Shown in pieces: positions 1-7,805 of a stretch of 64,000 nt of DNA (positions are counted from its first letter, which is position 1; each line of letters begins with the position of its first letter). The notes beneath the pieces were generated by a model that was not told the DNA's origin, did not search any database, and saw nothing but the letters and a program-made list of their open reading frames with translations. Source of the stretch: Pseudophaeobacter profundi (GTDB lineage Bacteria; Pseudomonadota; Alphaproteobacteria; Rhodobacterales; Rhodobacteraceae); assembly GCF_029697505.1 (NCBI RefSeq), contig NZ_JARJEF010000008.1, forward strand, positions 62,001 through 126,000. Direction: 5' to 3'. The position numbers were made by a program, and so were the translations under genes.

Positions 1-2
1 GC

Positions 3-179
3 GCCATGGCCCTGGCCTTTGTGCGGTTGAAAATCGTGCTGGAACCGGGTGGTGCCGTCTCACTGGCGGCGGCGCTGTTTCACCCGGATCAGATCCAGGG
101 GGAAGCGGTGATCGCCATCGCCACCGGCGGCAATGTCGACACCGCCGTGTTTCAGCGTGCGCTCTCCAGCTACGCATAG
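3..179 (+). CDS. Threonine/serine dehydratase, C-terminal end only
   Basis: Partial gene entering from the left edge; 58 codons and a TAG stop are visible. The tail reads as the end of a PLP-dependent threonine dehydratase (deaminating threonine or serine to the 2-oxoacid). The recognisable pieces are the segment VLEPGGAV, which closes the substrate domain, and the glycine-rich ATGGNVD segment near the C-terminus. There is no ACT regulatory domain after it, so it looks like the short catabolic or serine/threonine dehydratase type rather than biosynthetic IlvA. This is a family judgement from a short tail. A terminator-like hairpin follows 18 nt downstream, so it is probably not cotranscribed with pcaD. 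Confidence 0.75.
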   Translation, partial: AMALAFVRLKIVLEPGGAVSLAAALFHPDQIQGEAVIAIATGGNVDTAVFQRALSSYA

Positions 180-197
180 CCCCGCGGCGACGCGCGA

Positions 198-219
198 CCT
201 GCGCCCCCACGGGCGCAGG
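198..219 (+). terminator. Hairpin terminator after the dehydratase
   Basis: Nine-base-pair perfect stem CCTGCGCCC / GGGCGCAGG with a CCAC loop. No run of T follows, so it is either a weak intrinsic terminator or a 3'-end stabilising hairpin. It separates the dehydratase from the pca block. Confidence 0.5.
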
Positions 220-294
220 CAAATCGCACTGTGGGCTTTACCCCGGCCCGGCACCTCTTCTAGATAGCCTGCAAGAGTTATCGGAGAACACACC

Positions 295-1086
295 ATGCAG
301 ATCGCAGATCTTGGCGATGTCCAGCTTCACTACCGCATTGATGGCGACCCAGAGGGCGCGCCCATTGTCTTTGCCAATTCGCTTGGCACCGATCTGCGGG
401 TCTGGGATCAGGTGGTGGATCGCCTGCCCGCCGGGTTGAAGGTAATCCGCTATGACAAGCGCGGCCATGGGTTGTCCTCTTGTCCAGATGCACCCTATTC
501 GATGGGGGCGCTGGTGCGCGATGCGGAACGGCTGCTGGATCTGCTATCGGTGCGCGACTGCGTCTTTGTCGGCCTGTCGATCGGCGGCATGATTGGTCAG
601 GGGCTGGCGGTCAAGCGGCTGGACATGGTGCGCGCCCTGGTGCTGTCCAACACTGCGGCCAAGATTGGCACCGCCCAGATGTGGCAGGATCGGATCCAGG
701 CGGTCACCGACCACGGCATCGAAGCACTGGCCGACAGCGTGATGGAGCGCTGGTTTGCCCGCGATTTTCGCGCCAAGCCAGAATTGCAACTGTGGCGCAA
801 TATGCTGGTGCAACAGTCGCGCGCCGGATACATCGGCTGCTGCACGGCCATTTCCGGCACTGATTTCTACACCCCTACCAGCGGGCTGCGCCTGCCCTGT
901 CTGGGCATTGCCGGATCAGAAGACGGCTCTACTCCGCCCGATCTGGTACGCGAAACCGTCGATCTGATTCCCGGCAGCCAGTTCCATCTGATCCGCCGCG
1001 CAGGCCATATCCCCTGCGTTGAACAACCCGACGAATACGCGGCACGCCTGACCCAATTCCTGCAAGAGGTCGGCCACTGTGACTGA
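295..1086 (+). CDS. pcaD: 3-oxoadipate enol-lactonase
   Basis: 263-residue alpha/beta hydrolase, the usual PcaD length. It hydrolyses 3-oxoadipate enol-lactone to 3-oxoadipate in the protocatechuate branch of the beta-ketoadipate pathway. The nucleophile elbow GLSIGG places Ser95 as nucleophile; Asp210 in GSEDGS and His238 in RRAGHIP complete the triad. The oxyanion region is VFANSLGTDLRVW. No signal peptide, so cytoplasmic. ATG at 295 follows a GGAGAA Shine-Dalgarno sequence. It overlaps the next hydrolase by 8 bp, and pcaB is the third gene, so the pathway context agrees. pcaC, pcaG and pcaH are not in the window. Confidence 0.9.
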   Translation: MQIADLGDVQLHYRIDGDPEGAPIVFANSLGTDLRVWDQVVDRLPAGLKVIRYDKRGHGLSSCPDAPYSMGALVRDAERLLDLLSVRDCVFVGLSIGGMIGQGLAVKRLDMVRALVLSNTAAKIGTAQMWQDRIQAVTDHGIEALADSVMERWFARDFRAKPELQLWRNMLVQQSRAGYIGCCTAISGTDFYTPTSGLRLPCLGIAGSEDGSTPPDLVRETVDLIPGSQFHLIRRAGHIPCVEQPDEYAARLTQFLQEVGHCD

Positions 1087-1789
1087 TTTTCTACTGATCC
1101 ATGGCTCTTGCCATGGTGCCTGGTGCTGGCGCGATGTGATCCCGGCGCTGGCTGCGCGCAGCCATACTGCCCGCGCCATTGATCTGCCCGGTCATGGGGA
1201 TGCCCGTGATCCCGCCACCGTCACCCTACAGGAAACCGCCGAGGCGATCCTGGCCGCCGCCACCCCTGAAACCGTTGTTCTGGGCCATTCCTGGGCCGGC
1301 TATCCCATTTCCGCCGCCGCCGACATCGTCCCCAAGGCGCTGCGCGGGTTGATCTATCTCTGCGCCTATGTGCCTGTTTCGGGCCAGTCGCTGATCGATA
1401 TGCGCAAGGCCGGGCCACGCCAGACCATCGGATCCGCCGCGATCAAATCTGCCGATGGCGCCAGCTATACCATTGAACCAGCTGCGGCCCCGCGCCTGTT
1501 CTACCACGATTGCCCGCAAGAGGCGGTGGATTACGCGCTAAGCCATCTCTGCCCGCAGCCGATCTTGCCGCAGGACACGCCACTGGTGCTGGGGGACAAC
1601 TGGCAGGCCCTCCCCAAGGCCTATATCCGCTGCACGAAGGATCAGACGATTCCGCCGGAATATCAGGCACAGATGGTGGCGGACTGGCCACGCGGCAGTG
1701 TATACGAGATGCCAAACTCTCATTCGCCCTTTTTTGCCAACCCTGAGGGGCTTGCTGATCTGATCGGGCATATCGCAAAGGACTTCTGA
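1079..1789 (+). CDS. Alpha/beta hydrolase of the methylesterase/hydroxynitrile lyase type
   Basis: 236 residues with a GTG start inside the end of pcaD. The N-terminal LLIHGSCHGAWCW and the elbow GHSWAG (Ser71) are the hallmarks of the plant methylesterase, EstC and hydroxynitrile-lyase branch. The likely acid is Asp in CTKDQTIPP and the base is His in NSHSPFF near the C-terminus. It is embedded between pcaD and pcaB with overlaps on both sides, so it should be cotranslated with them. A reasonable inference is hydrolysis of an aromatic ester feeding protocatechuate, but substrate specificity cannot be read from sequence. It is not a second PcaD: the oxyanion loop and core motifs differ. Confidence 0.8.
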   Translation: MTDFLLIHGSCHGAWCWRDVIPALAARSHTARAIDLPGHGDARDPATVTLQETAEAILAAATPETVVLGHSWAGYPISAAADIVPKALRGLIYLCAYVPVSGQSLIDMRKAGPRQTIGSAAIKSADGASYTIEPAAAPRLFYHDCPQEAVDYALSHLCPQPILPQDTPLVLGDNWQALPKAYIRCTKDQTIPPEYQAQMVADWPRGSVYEMPNSHSPFFANPEGLADLIGHIAKDF

Positions 1790-3126
1790 TGGCGGGTTCC
1801 GTTTTTGACAGCCAGATCTATGGCGACCTATTTACCTCGGGCGATGTAGGGCGCCTGTTCACCGACACCGCCGAAGCACGCGCCATGCTGCTGGTCGAAG
1901 GCGCATTGGCCCGGGCGCAGGGGGCCGCCGGGGTGATCCCGCAAGACAGCGCCGCCGCCATTGGCCGCGCCGTGATGGAGGTGGCACTGGATCCCGGCAC
2001 CCTGCGCAAACCCACTGGCCAGAACGGCGTGCCGGTGCCCGGATTGATCGCCGCCTTTCGCGCCGAGATGAACGCGCCGGAGCACGCGCAATATGTGCAT
2101 TGGGGCGCGACCTCGCAGGATATCATGGACAGCGCCCTGATGCTGCGCCTGCGCCAGGCGCTGGCCCTGATCGAAGATGACCTGAAGCTGGCGCTTTTCG
2201 CCTTGGCCAGGCTGGCCGAAACCCATGCCGAGCTGCCGATGCCCGCGCGCACCTATGGTCAACATGCGACCCCAACCAGCTTTGGGGCGGTGGTCGCCGC
2301 CTGGGGCGCCCCCCTTCTGGCGCTGGTTGGCGAGTTGGACACCCTGCGCCGCGACTGCCTGCTGATATCGCTTTCCGGTGCTGCAGGCACCTCTGGGGCA
2401 CTCGGCCCCAAGGCTGCCGAAATCCGCGCCGAGATGGCCAAGGCCCTGGGACTACACGACCCCAAGCGCAGCTGGCACAGCGACCGCACAGCCCTGCTCC
2501 GGCTGATGGATTGGATGGTGCGGGTCAATCTGGCGCTGGGAAAACTGGGCGAGGACTGTATCGCCCTGGTCCAGACAGGCATTGGCGAGATCACCCTCGG
2601 GGATGCCGGGGCCTCGTCCACCATGCCGCAAAAGCAGAACCCCGTTGCCGCCTCGGCGCTGGTGGCGCTGGCACGGCAAGGCAGCGGGTTGTTGTCGATC
2701 CTGCACGGCAGCGCCTTGCAGCAGCACCAACGCGACGGGGCCGCCTGGTTTAGCGAATGGCTCTGCTTGCCGCAGATCGTTCTGGGCTGTGCCAGTGCTG
2801 CGCGCAGTGGTCGCGACCTCTGCGCCGGGATCACCCCGCGGGCCTCGGCCATGGAAGCTGCGCTGGCGAGCGGGCTGGACATGATCCACGCCGAAGCGCT
2901 GAGCTTTGCCCTGGCCCGCGACATGCCCCGGCCCGAGGCACAGGCCCTGGTGAAAACCCTGTGTCGCGAGGCCCAGGACACCGGACAGCCACTGCGGGAC
3001 CTGGTTGCCCGCGACCAGCCTCAGCTGGATGTTGCCACGTTGTTTGATCCGGCAGCGCAGCTTGGCGCAGCCCCGGCCGAGGCCCGGCACTTTGCCCGCA
3101 AGGTTGCGGAGCTACCCACCGATTGA
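1789..3126 (+). CDS. pcaB: 3-carboxy-cis,cis-muconate cycloisomerase
   Basis: 445-residue member of the fumarase/aspartase superfamily. It lactonises 3-carboxy-cis,cis-muconate to 4-carboxymuconolactone, two steps before PcaD. The superfamily signature GASSTMPQKQNP lies near residue 275, and HWGATSQDIMDS near residue 105 is the substrate-binding block typical of PcaB. The ATG overlaps the TGA of the preceding hydrolase (TGATG). Length and block order are normal for the family. Adenylosuccinate lyase is the main lookalike, but the pca neighbourhood and short C-terminal part favour PcaB. Confidence 0.9.
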   Translation: MAGSVFDSQIYGDLFTSGDVGRLFTDTAEARAMLLVEGALARAQGAAGVIPQDSAAAIGRAVMEVALDPGTLRKPTGQNGVPVPGLIAAFRAEMNAPEHAQYVHWGATSQDIMDSALMLRLRQALALIEDDLKLALFALARLAETHAELPMPARTYGQHATPTSFGAVVAAWGAPLLALVGELDTLRRDCLLISLSGAAGTSGALGPKAAEIRAEMAKALGLHDPKRSWHSDRTALLRLMDWMVRVNLALGKLGEDCIALVQTGIGEITLGDAGASSTMPQKQNPVAASALVALARQGSGLLSILHGSALQQHQRDGAAWFSEWLCLPQIVLGCASAARSGRDLCAGITPRASAMEAALASGLDMIHAEALSFALARDMPRPEAQALVKTLCREAQDTGQPLRDLVARDQPQLDVATLFDPAAQLGAAPAEARHFARKVAELPTD

Positions 3127-3183
3127 CATGATAGACCGCTGGCGCCGTTCCACGCCCAGCCCTTGCCAGCAAAGACCATTTTG

Positions 3184-4383
3184 ATGCGCCTGCCTTTGTT
3201 CTTTGTGCTGATCACCGTGATGATCGACGCCATAGGCGTGGGGCTGATCATGCCGATCATGCCCAGCCTGCTGCAAGAGGTGCAGGGCGGCAGCCTGGCA
3301 GATGCGGCGATCTGGGGCGGGGTCCTGGCCACCACATTCGCAGTGATGCAGTTCCTGTTCAGCCCGGTGCTGGGCGCGCTGTCGGATGCCTATGGGCGCC
3401 GCCCCGTTCTGCTGATTTCGCTTTTCATCATGGCGCTGGACTATCTGGTAATGGCGCTGGCCGGATCGCTATGGCTGCTGCTGTTGGGACGGCTGGTGGG
3501 CGGCATAACCGCCGCCACCCATGCCACGGCCGGCGCCTATATCGCGGATATTTCCAAACCCACTGAAAAGGCCGCAAACTTTGGCCTGCTGGGGGCCGCC
3601 TTTGGCATTGGCTTCGTGCTGGGGCCTTTGATGGGCGGCCTGCTCGGAGAGCTGGGCACCCGCGCGCCCTTTTATGCGGCGGCGCTGCTGGCGGGGCTTA
3701 ACTTTACCCTGGGCTGGTTTGTCATGCGTGAAACTGTCACTGATGAAACCCGCCGCGCCTTTGACTGGCGCCGTGCCAATCCGCTTGGGGCCTTTCGCGC
3801 AATGGGCCGCATTCCCGGCATCAGCGGCTTGCTCTGGGTGTATTTTCTTTATTCCGTTGCGATCTATGTCTACCCGGCGGTCTGGTCGTATTTTACCGCA
3901 GAACGCTTTGGCTGGCAGCCGCAAATGATTGGGGTCTCGCTTGCGACCTACGGGATCTGCATGGCCTTGGTTCAAGGCGGCTTACTGCGCTACATGGTGC
4001 GCCGCCTCGGCGAACGGCGAACGGTGATCTGGGGGCAGATCTTTGATTTTTTTGCCTTTGGCATCCTGGCGGTGATCAGCAGTGGCGGGCTGGCGCTGGC
4101 GCTGATTCCGATCTCGGCCCTTGGCGCCGTCGTTCAACCGGCCCTGCAAGGGCTGATGTCGCGTGCCGTTGCTGACAACCAACAAGGAGAGCTGCAGGGC
4201 GTTATGACTGCGGCACATGCGCTGTCGATGATTATCTCACCGCTGATGATGACCGCCACCTTTGCCGCGTTTTCAGATAGGAACAGCGGGTATTACCTGC
4301 CGGGCGCGCCCTTTTTACTGGCGTTGTTGCTGATGCTGATCGGTGCTGCATTTTTTGTGCGCAGCCGGTCTTCCGTGACGTAA
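3184..4383 (+). CDS. MFS exporter, TetA-like drug/H+ antiporter family
   Basis: 399 residues from ATG 3184, about 12 hydrophobic segments. The N-terminus ([16 protein letters not shown], residues about 14-29) and the loop 2-3 motif [14 protein letters not shown] closely follow the TetA drug:H+ antiporter 1 family. I chose ATG 3184 over the TTG at 3163 because MRLPLFF aligns with how TetA proteins begin. It follows pcaB by 57 bp on the same strand, so it may be cotranscribed. Inference: it could expel an aromatic or toxic intermediate. Tetracycline resistance should not be assumed, since many chromosomal Rhodobacterales proteins of this family have unknown substrates. Confidence 0.8.
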   Translation: MRLPLFFVLITVMIDAIGVGLIMPIMPSLLQEVQGGSLADAAIWGGVLATTFAVMQFLFSPVLGALSDAYGRRPVLLISLFIMALDYLVMALAGSLWLLLLGRLVGGITAATHATAGAYIADISKPTEKAANFGLLGAAFGIGFVLGPLMGGLLGELGTRAPFYAAALLAGLNFTLGWFVMRETVTDETRRAFDWRRANPLGAFRAMGRIPGISGLLWVYFLYSVAIYVYPAVWSYFTAERFGWQPQMIGVSLATYGICMALVQGGLLRYMVRRLGERRTVIWGQIFDFFAFGILAVISSGGLALALIPISALGAVVQPALQGLMSRAVADNQQGELQGVMTAAHALSMIISPLMMTATFAAFSDRNSGYYLPGAPFLLALLLMLIGAAFFVRSRSSVT

Positions 4384-4460
4384 AACTTCAGGCTGTTCGT
4401 GGTTTCCATCTTGCGACACCAGAGACAGCGCGCCACCCTACCACAAACAGGGAGAACACG

Positions 4461-5561
4461 ATGAAAACCATCAAAGCCGCCGTCTGCCATAGCCATGGGG
4501 AACCCTTGGTCATCGAAGATATTCAACTGGCCGCGCCACGTATGGGCGAGGTCGAAGTCACCCTGGATGCGGTCGCGATCTGCCATAGCGATATTTCCTG
4601 GGCCGAAGGCGCCTGGGGCGGGTTTCTGCCTGCGGTCTATGGCCACGAAGCGGCCGGAGTAATCACTGCCCTGGGTGATGGGGTCAGCGGTTTTCGCGAA
4701 GGCGACAGCGTTGTGGTCACCCTGATCCACTCTTGCGGCAGCTGCCCGAATTGCGCAGGCGGCAAACCAACGCTTTGCCAAACGCCCTATGATCCCATCA
4801 AGGACGGCCCCCTGCAGACCGCTGATGGCGGCCCCTTGATGCAGGCGATGACCTGTGGTGCCTTTGCCGAAAAGGTGGTGGTAGATCAACGCCAAATCGT
4901 CAAGATCCCCGATGACCTGAACAAAGAGGCGGCCTCGTTGATTTCTTGCGGGGTGATCACCGGGGTGGGGGCTGCGGTCAATGCTGCCGGGCTGCGCGCC
5001 GGACAAGATGTGGTTGTGATTGGCGCGGGCGGTGTCGGCCTGAACGCCATTCAAGGCGCGCGCATTGCCGGGGCACGGCGCATCGTGGCAGTTGATATGA
5101 CCGAAGAGAAACTGGAAATCGCCAAGGAATTCGGCGCCACCGACGGCGTGCTCGGCAGCCTGAAATCCCCCTGGAAAGCCGCCTTCAAGGCGCTTGGCGG
5201 CAAGGGGGCCGATGTGGTGTTGGTCACTGTGGGGGCCATTCCCGCCTATGAACAGGCGCTGCGCTATCTCGGCTATGGTGGCAAGGCCGTAATCATTGGC
5301 ATGCCCCATTCTGGCGCAAAGGCAGAATACGAACCCGTCATCATGGCAGCGGTCGGGCATGGTCTTATCGGGTCCAAAATGGGCGATGTGGTCATTCAGC
5401 GGGATATTCCCTGGATGGTTGACCTCTACCAGCAGGGACGGCTGAAACTGGACGAACTGATTTCGGGGCGCTGGCGGCTGGATCAAATCAACGAGGCCAT
5501 CGCCGATACAAAGACTGGCAGCGCCAGACGCAATGTGATTGTGTTTGACCGAACCGACTAA
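4461..5561 (+). CDS. Zinc-dependent NAD alcohol dehydrogenase (class III-like MDR)
   Basis: 366-residue medium-chain dehydrogenase. Catalytic zinc ligands Cys41 (AICHSD) and His62/Glu63 (GHEAAG) are present, and the structural zinc site has all four cysteines (C92, C95, C98, C106 in CGSCPNC...TLC). The Rossmann motif GAGGVGLNAI is followed by an acidic residue (VAVDMTEEK), indicating NAD over NADP. It oxidises a primary or aryl alcohol, or a related carbinol; the substrate is not determinable. ATG 4461 has a GGGAGA ribosome binding site. Downstream genes follow closely (15 bp, then overlap) and may form a catabolic operon. Confidence 0.85.
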   Translation: MKTIKAAVCHSHGEPLVIEDIQLAAPRMGEVEVTLDAVAICHSDISWAEGAWGGFLPAVYGHEAAGVITALGDGVSGFREGDSVVVTLIHSCGSCPNCAGGKPTLCQTPYDPIKDGPLQTADGGPLMQAMTCGAFAEKVVVDQRQIVKIPDDLNKEAASLISCGVITGVGAAVNAAGLRAGQDVVVIGAGGVGLNAIQGARIAGARRIVAVDMTEEKLEIAKEFGATDGVLGSLKSPWKAAFKALGGKGADVVLVTVGAIPAYEQALRYLGYGGKAVIIGMPHSGAKAEYEPVIMAAVGHGLIGSKMGDVVIQRDIPWMVDLYQQGRLKLDELISGRWRLDQINEAIADTKTGSARRNVIVFDRTD

Positions 5562-5576
5562 GACGGAGCCTTTCCG

Positions 5577-5954
5577 GTGCTGCAATTTCTGACCGAGCTG
5601 TTCAAACCCAAGCCCGCCCCGACGCCGCCCATCACCGCTGAAACCTCGATGAATTTTGAGGCCAGGGATATCGGCCCCTTTCTGGCACGGCTGGCGGGCT
5701 CGCCCCGATTTGAGCTGCCGCGCGATTTTGCAGCCACAATCACGGACGCCCTGCCTGACCTGGACCTGGGCCAAACCCGGCGTTGGCGCATTGATGGCGA
5801 TTTCGATCAACGTGCCGCGGTGCTCGAAATTCAGGTCTTCATGGATGATTTCGACGCGCCGGACCTATCCTTTTTCAGCTCGGCCCCCGTCATCGCTGCG
5901 ATCAATGCCGAGCTGGACCTTCTTGACGACACCGCAGAGAGGCCTGGCACATGA
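5577..5954 (+). CDS. Hypothetical protein, 125 aa
   Basis: I do not recognise this protein. It starts with GTG 15 bp after the dehydrogenase and overlaps the next gene by 4 bp (ATGA). The N-terminus is MLQFLTELFKPKPAP, an amphipathic start followed by a proline-rich linker. The rest is acidic, rich in Asp and Phe, with no signal peptide, membrane segment or cysteine motif. The pattern FEARDIGPFLARLAGSPRFELP suggests a small soluble alpha/beta fold. The tight coupling suggests it works with the flanking dehydrogenase and enolase-superfamily enzyme, but no function can be assigned. Confidence 0.65.
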   Translation: MLQFLTELFKPKPAPTPPITAETSMNFEARDIGPFLARLAGSPRFELPRDFAATITDALPDLDLGQTRRWRIDGDFDQRAAVLEIQVFMDDFDAPDLSFFSSAPVIAAINAELDLLDDTAERPGT

Positions 5955-7183
5955 AGCTACAAGATCTCGACATCATCGTCACAGCCCCGCCTGCCCCCGG
6001 CTGGGGCGGGCGGTACTGGATCCTGATCAAGCTGACCACCGACAGTGGCATCACCGGCTGGGGGGAATGCTATGCCTCCACGATCGGTCCCGAAGCGATG
6101 AAACCCGTAATCCGCGATGTATTTGAACGGCACATGGCAGGGGAAAACCCGGAAAACATCGAGCTGATGTTCCGCCGGGTTTACTCCTCGGGCTTTACCC
6201 AACGCCCCGACCTGACAGTCATGGGTGCCTTTTCCGGACTAGAGATCGCCTGCTGGGATATCCTGGGCAAGGATCGCGACCGCCCGGTGCATGCGCTGAT
6301 CGGCGGTCGGATGAACGACAAGATCCGCGCCTACACTTACCTCTACCCGCTGCCGCACCACGACATGAACGCATTCTGGACCGCCCCCGATCTGGCCGCG
6401 GAATCCGCCGCCGAAATGGTGCGCCAAGGCTATACCGCCATCAAGTTCGACCCGGCCGGCCCCTACACCATGCGCGGAGGCCACATGCCCGCGATGCAGG
6501 ATATTGCGCTGTCGGTTGCCTTTTGCAAAGCCATTCGCGGTGCTATCGGTGACAAGGCGGATCTGCTGTTTGGCACCCATGGTCAATTCAACACCGCTGG
6601 TGCGATACGGCTGGGGCAGGCGCTAGAGCCCTATTCTCCACTCTGGTTTGAAGAGCCGACGCCGCCGGACAATATCGAAGACATGGCCCGCGTTGCCCGC
6701 AACCTGCGTATACCCATCGCTACCGGCGAGCGGATGACCACCAAAAGCGAATTTGCAGCCGTGCTGCGCAGCGGTGCCGCCGAGATCCTGCAGCCGGCGC
6801 TGGGGCGTGCCGGCGGGATCTGGGAGATGAAGAAGGTCGCCGCCCTGGCAGAGGTCTTCAACGCCCAGATGGCACCGCATCTTTATGCCGGTCCGGTGGA
6901 ATGGGCCGCCAATATCCAGCTGGCTGCCTCGATCCCCAATATCCTGATGGCCGAATGCATCGAGACCCCGTTCCATGACGCCCTGATCAAAGGCAGCATC
7001 CGGGTCGAGAATGGCTTTATCACCCCGCCGCTGACCGTCGGCCTGGGCATCGAAGTAGACGAAGCCCTGGCCCGTGCCCATCCCTTTGGCGGCGACGATC
7101 TGCATCTCAACATGCAAGAGGCCCCCTGCGACTACCAAGGCGGGAACAGTTTTGCCGGGGGGGCACCACCACTGGACGCCTAG
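5951..7183 (+). CDS. Mandelate racemase/muconate lactonizing enzyme family protein
   Basis: 410-residue enolase-superfamily enzyme with the N-terminal capping domain (about 1-125) and C-terminal barrel. Two metal ligands are recognisable: Glu in WFEEPTPP (about 234-235) and Glu260 in ATGERM. His310 in MAPHLYAGP is placed as the barrel acid/base. The usual first ligand motif (vDaNg) is replaced by FGTHGQF (207-213), and the KxK motif reads KFD (165-167). It is therefore a sugar-acid dehydratase or lactone-converting subgroup rather than a classical mandelate racemase. It is cotranslated with the preceding small ORF and sits near an alcohol dehydrogenase, suggesting carbohydrate-acid catabolism. 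Exact substrate unknown. Confidence 0.85.
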   Translation: MKLQDLDIIVTAPPAPGWGGRYWILIKLTTDSGITGWGECYASTIGPEAMKPVIRDVFERHMAGENPENIELMFRRVYSSGFTQRPDLTVMGAFSGLEIACWDILGKDRDRPVHALIGGRMNDKIRAYTYLYPLPHHDMNAFWTAPDLAAESAAEMVRQGYTAIKFDPAGPYTMRGGHMPAMQDIALSVAFCKAIRGAIGDKADLLFGTHGQFNTAGAIRLGQALEPYSPLWFEEPTPPDNIEDMARVARNLRIPIATGERMTTKSEFAAVLRSGAAEILQPALGRAGGIWEMKKVAALAEVFNAQMAPHLYAGPVEWAANIQLAASIPNILMAECIETPFHDALIKGSIRVENGFITPPLTVGLGIEVDEALARAHPFGGDDLHLNMQEAPCDYQGGNSFAGGAPPLDA

Positions 7184-7186
7184 CCT

Positions 7187-7206
7187 GGGGGGAGCGCCTT
7201 GCCCCC
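7187..7206 (+). terminator. GC hairpin after the enolase-family gene
   Basis: A G-run (7187-7192) faces a C-run (7202-7206), immediately after the TAG at 7183. It has no T tract. It probably ends the 4461-7183 operon and makes an upstream start for the next gene at TTG 7199 unlikely. Confidence 0.35.
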
Positions 7207-7351
7207 TGCGCCGCCCATCTGGCAAGAAGGTTTTGCAGGGGGTGACTTATCCCGGTCAAATCGGGCAATATGGGGCCACCAGCCACCGCAGGATCTAGAA
7301 TACGTGCCCCTTCAGACACCAGCCGCCCCCCGTGAAACCGCTGCGTCCCCC

Positions 7352-7684
7352 ATGCCGGAGGAAACCCTGGCAGGCCTGCCCGCCATGGCCCCCGACGACA
7401 TGGCCGACCGCGCAGCCGAGGCCGCTGCCTTTCTGAAAACCCTGGCCCATGAAGGCCGCCTGATGATCCTGTGCCACCTGGGCACCGGCGAAAAATCCGT
7501 TGGCGCACTGGGAACCCTGCTGAGCATGCGGCAGGCGGCAGTCAGCCAGATGCTGGCGCGGCTGCGCGACGAAGGTCTGGTGCAGACACGGCGCGAGGGA
7601 AAGACCATCTACTACGCGCTGAAGAACCAACACACCGAAGAAATCATCGCGCTGCTGCATCGCCAGTTCTGCAGCCCCGACTAG
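7352..7684 (+). CDS. ArsR-family repressor, persulfide-sensing SqrR/BigR type
   Basis: 110-residue winged-helix repressor from ATG 7352. The DNA-recognition helix lies in MRQAAVSQMLARL (59-71) and the beta-wing in TRREGKTIYYAL. The metal-binding ELCVCDL box of ArsR/SmtB is absent. Instead there are two well-placed cysteines: Cys41 in RLMILCHL, and Cys107 in RQFCSPD in the last helix. This is the arrangement, and as I recall the numbering, of SqrR from Rhodobacter capsulatus, which forms a polysulfide bridge on sulfide exposure. Choosing ATG 7352 gives the normal family length; GTG 7304 is an alternative start in frame. No sulfide-oxidation gene is adjacent, so the target is unknown. Confidence 0.8.
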   Translation: MPEETLAGLPAMAPDDMADRAAEAAAFLKTLAHEGRLMILCHLGTGEKSVGALGTLLSMRQAAVSQMLARLRDEGLVQTRREGKTIYYALKNQHTEEIIALLHRQFCSPD

Positions 7685-7805
7685 CTGCGCCGCACCCGAC
7701 CCACAGCAAACAGCCTGTTGCACAACCCGGTGGTCTGTCCAGTACTCTGCGGCTGCGCGCACCAAGACCTGTCGCGTTCATTTTCTTTCGCATGTTTCAG
7801 ATGCG

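Noticed and set aside
3163-3183. TTG start for the MFS exporter
   Set aside because: ATG 3184 matches the way the family starts; the extra seven residues do not.
4293-5810. 505-codon open frame antisense to the alcohol dehydrogenase
   Set aside because: GC-rich shadow frame over a clear real gene; composition is Gly/His/Ala-rich with no domain.
7199-7351. Longer N-terminus for the ArsR regulator from TTG 7199 or GTG 7304
   Set aside because: The TTG lies inside a terminator-like hairpin. ATG 7352 gives standard length and puts the cysteines at 41 and 107.
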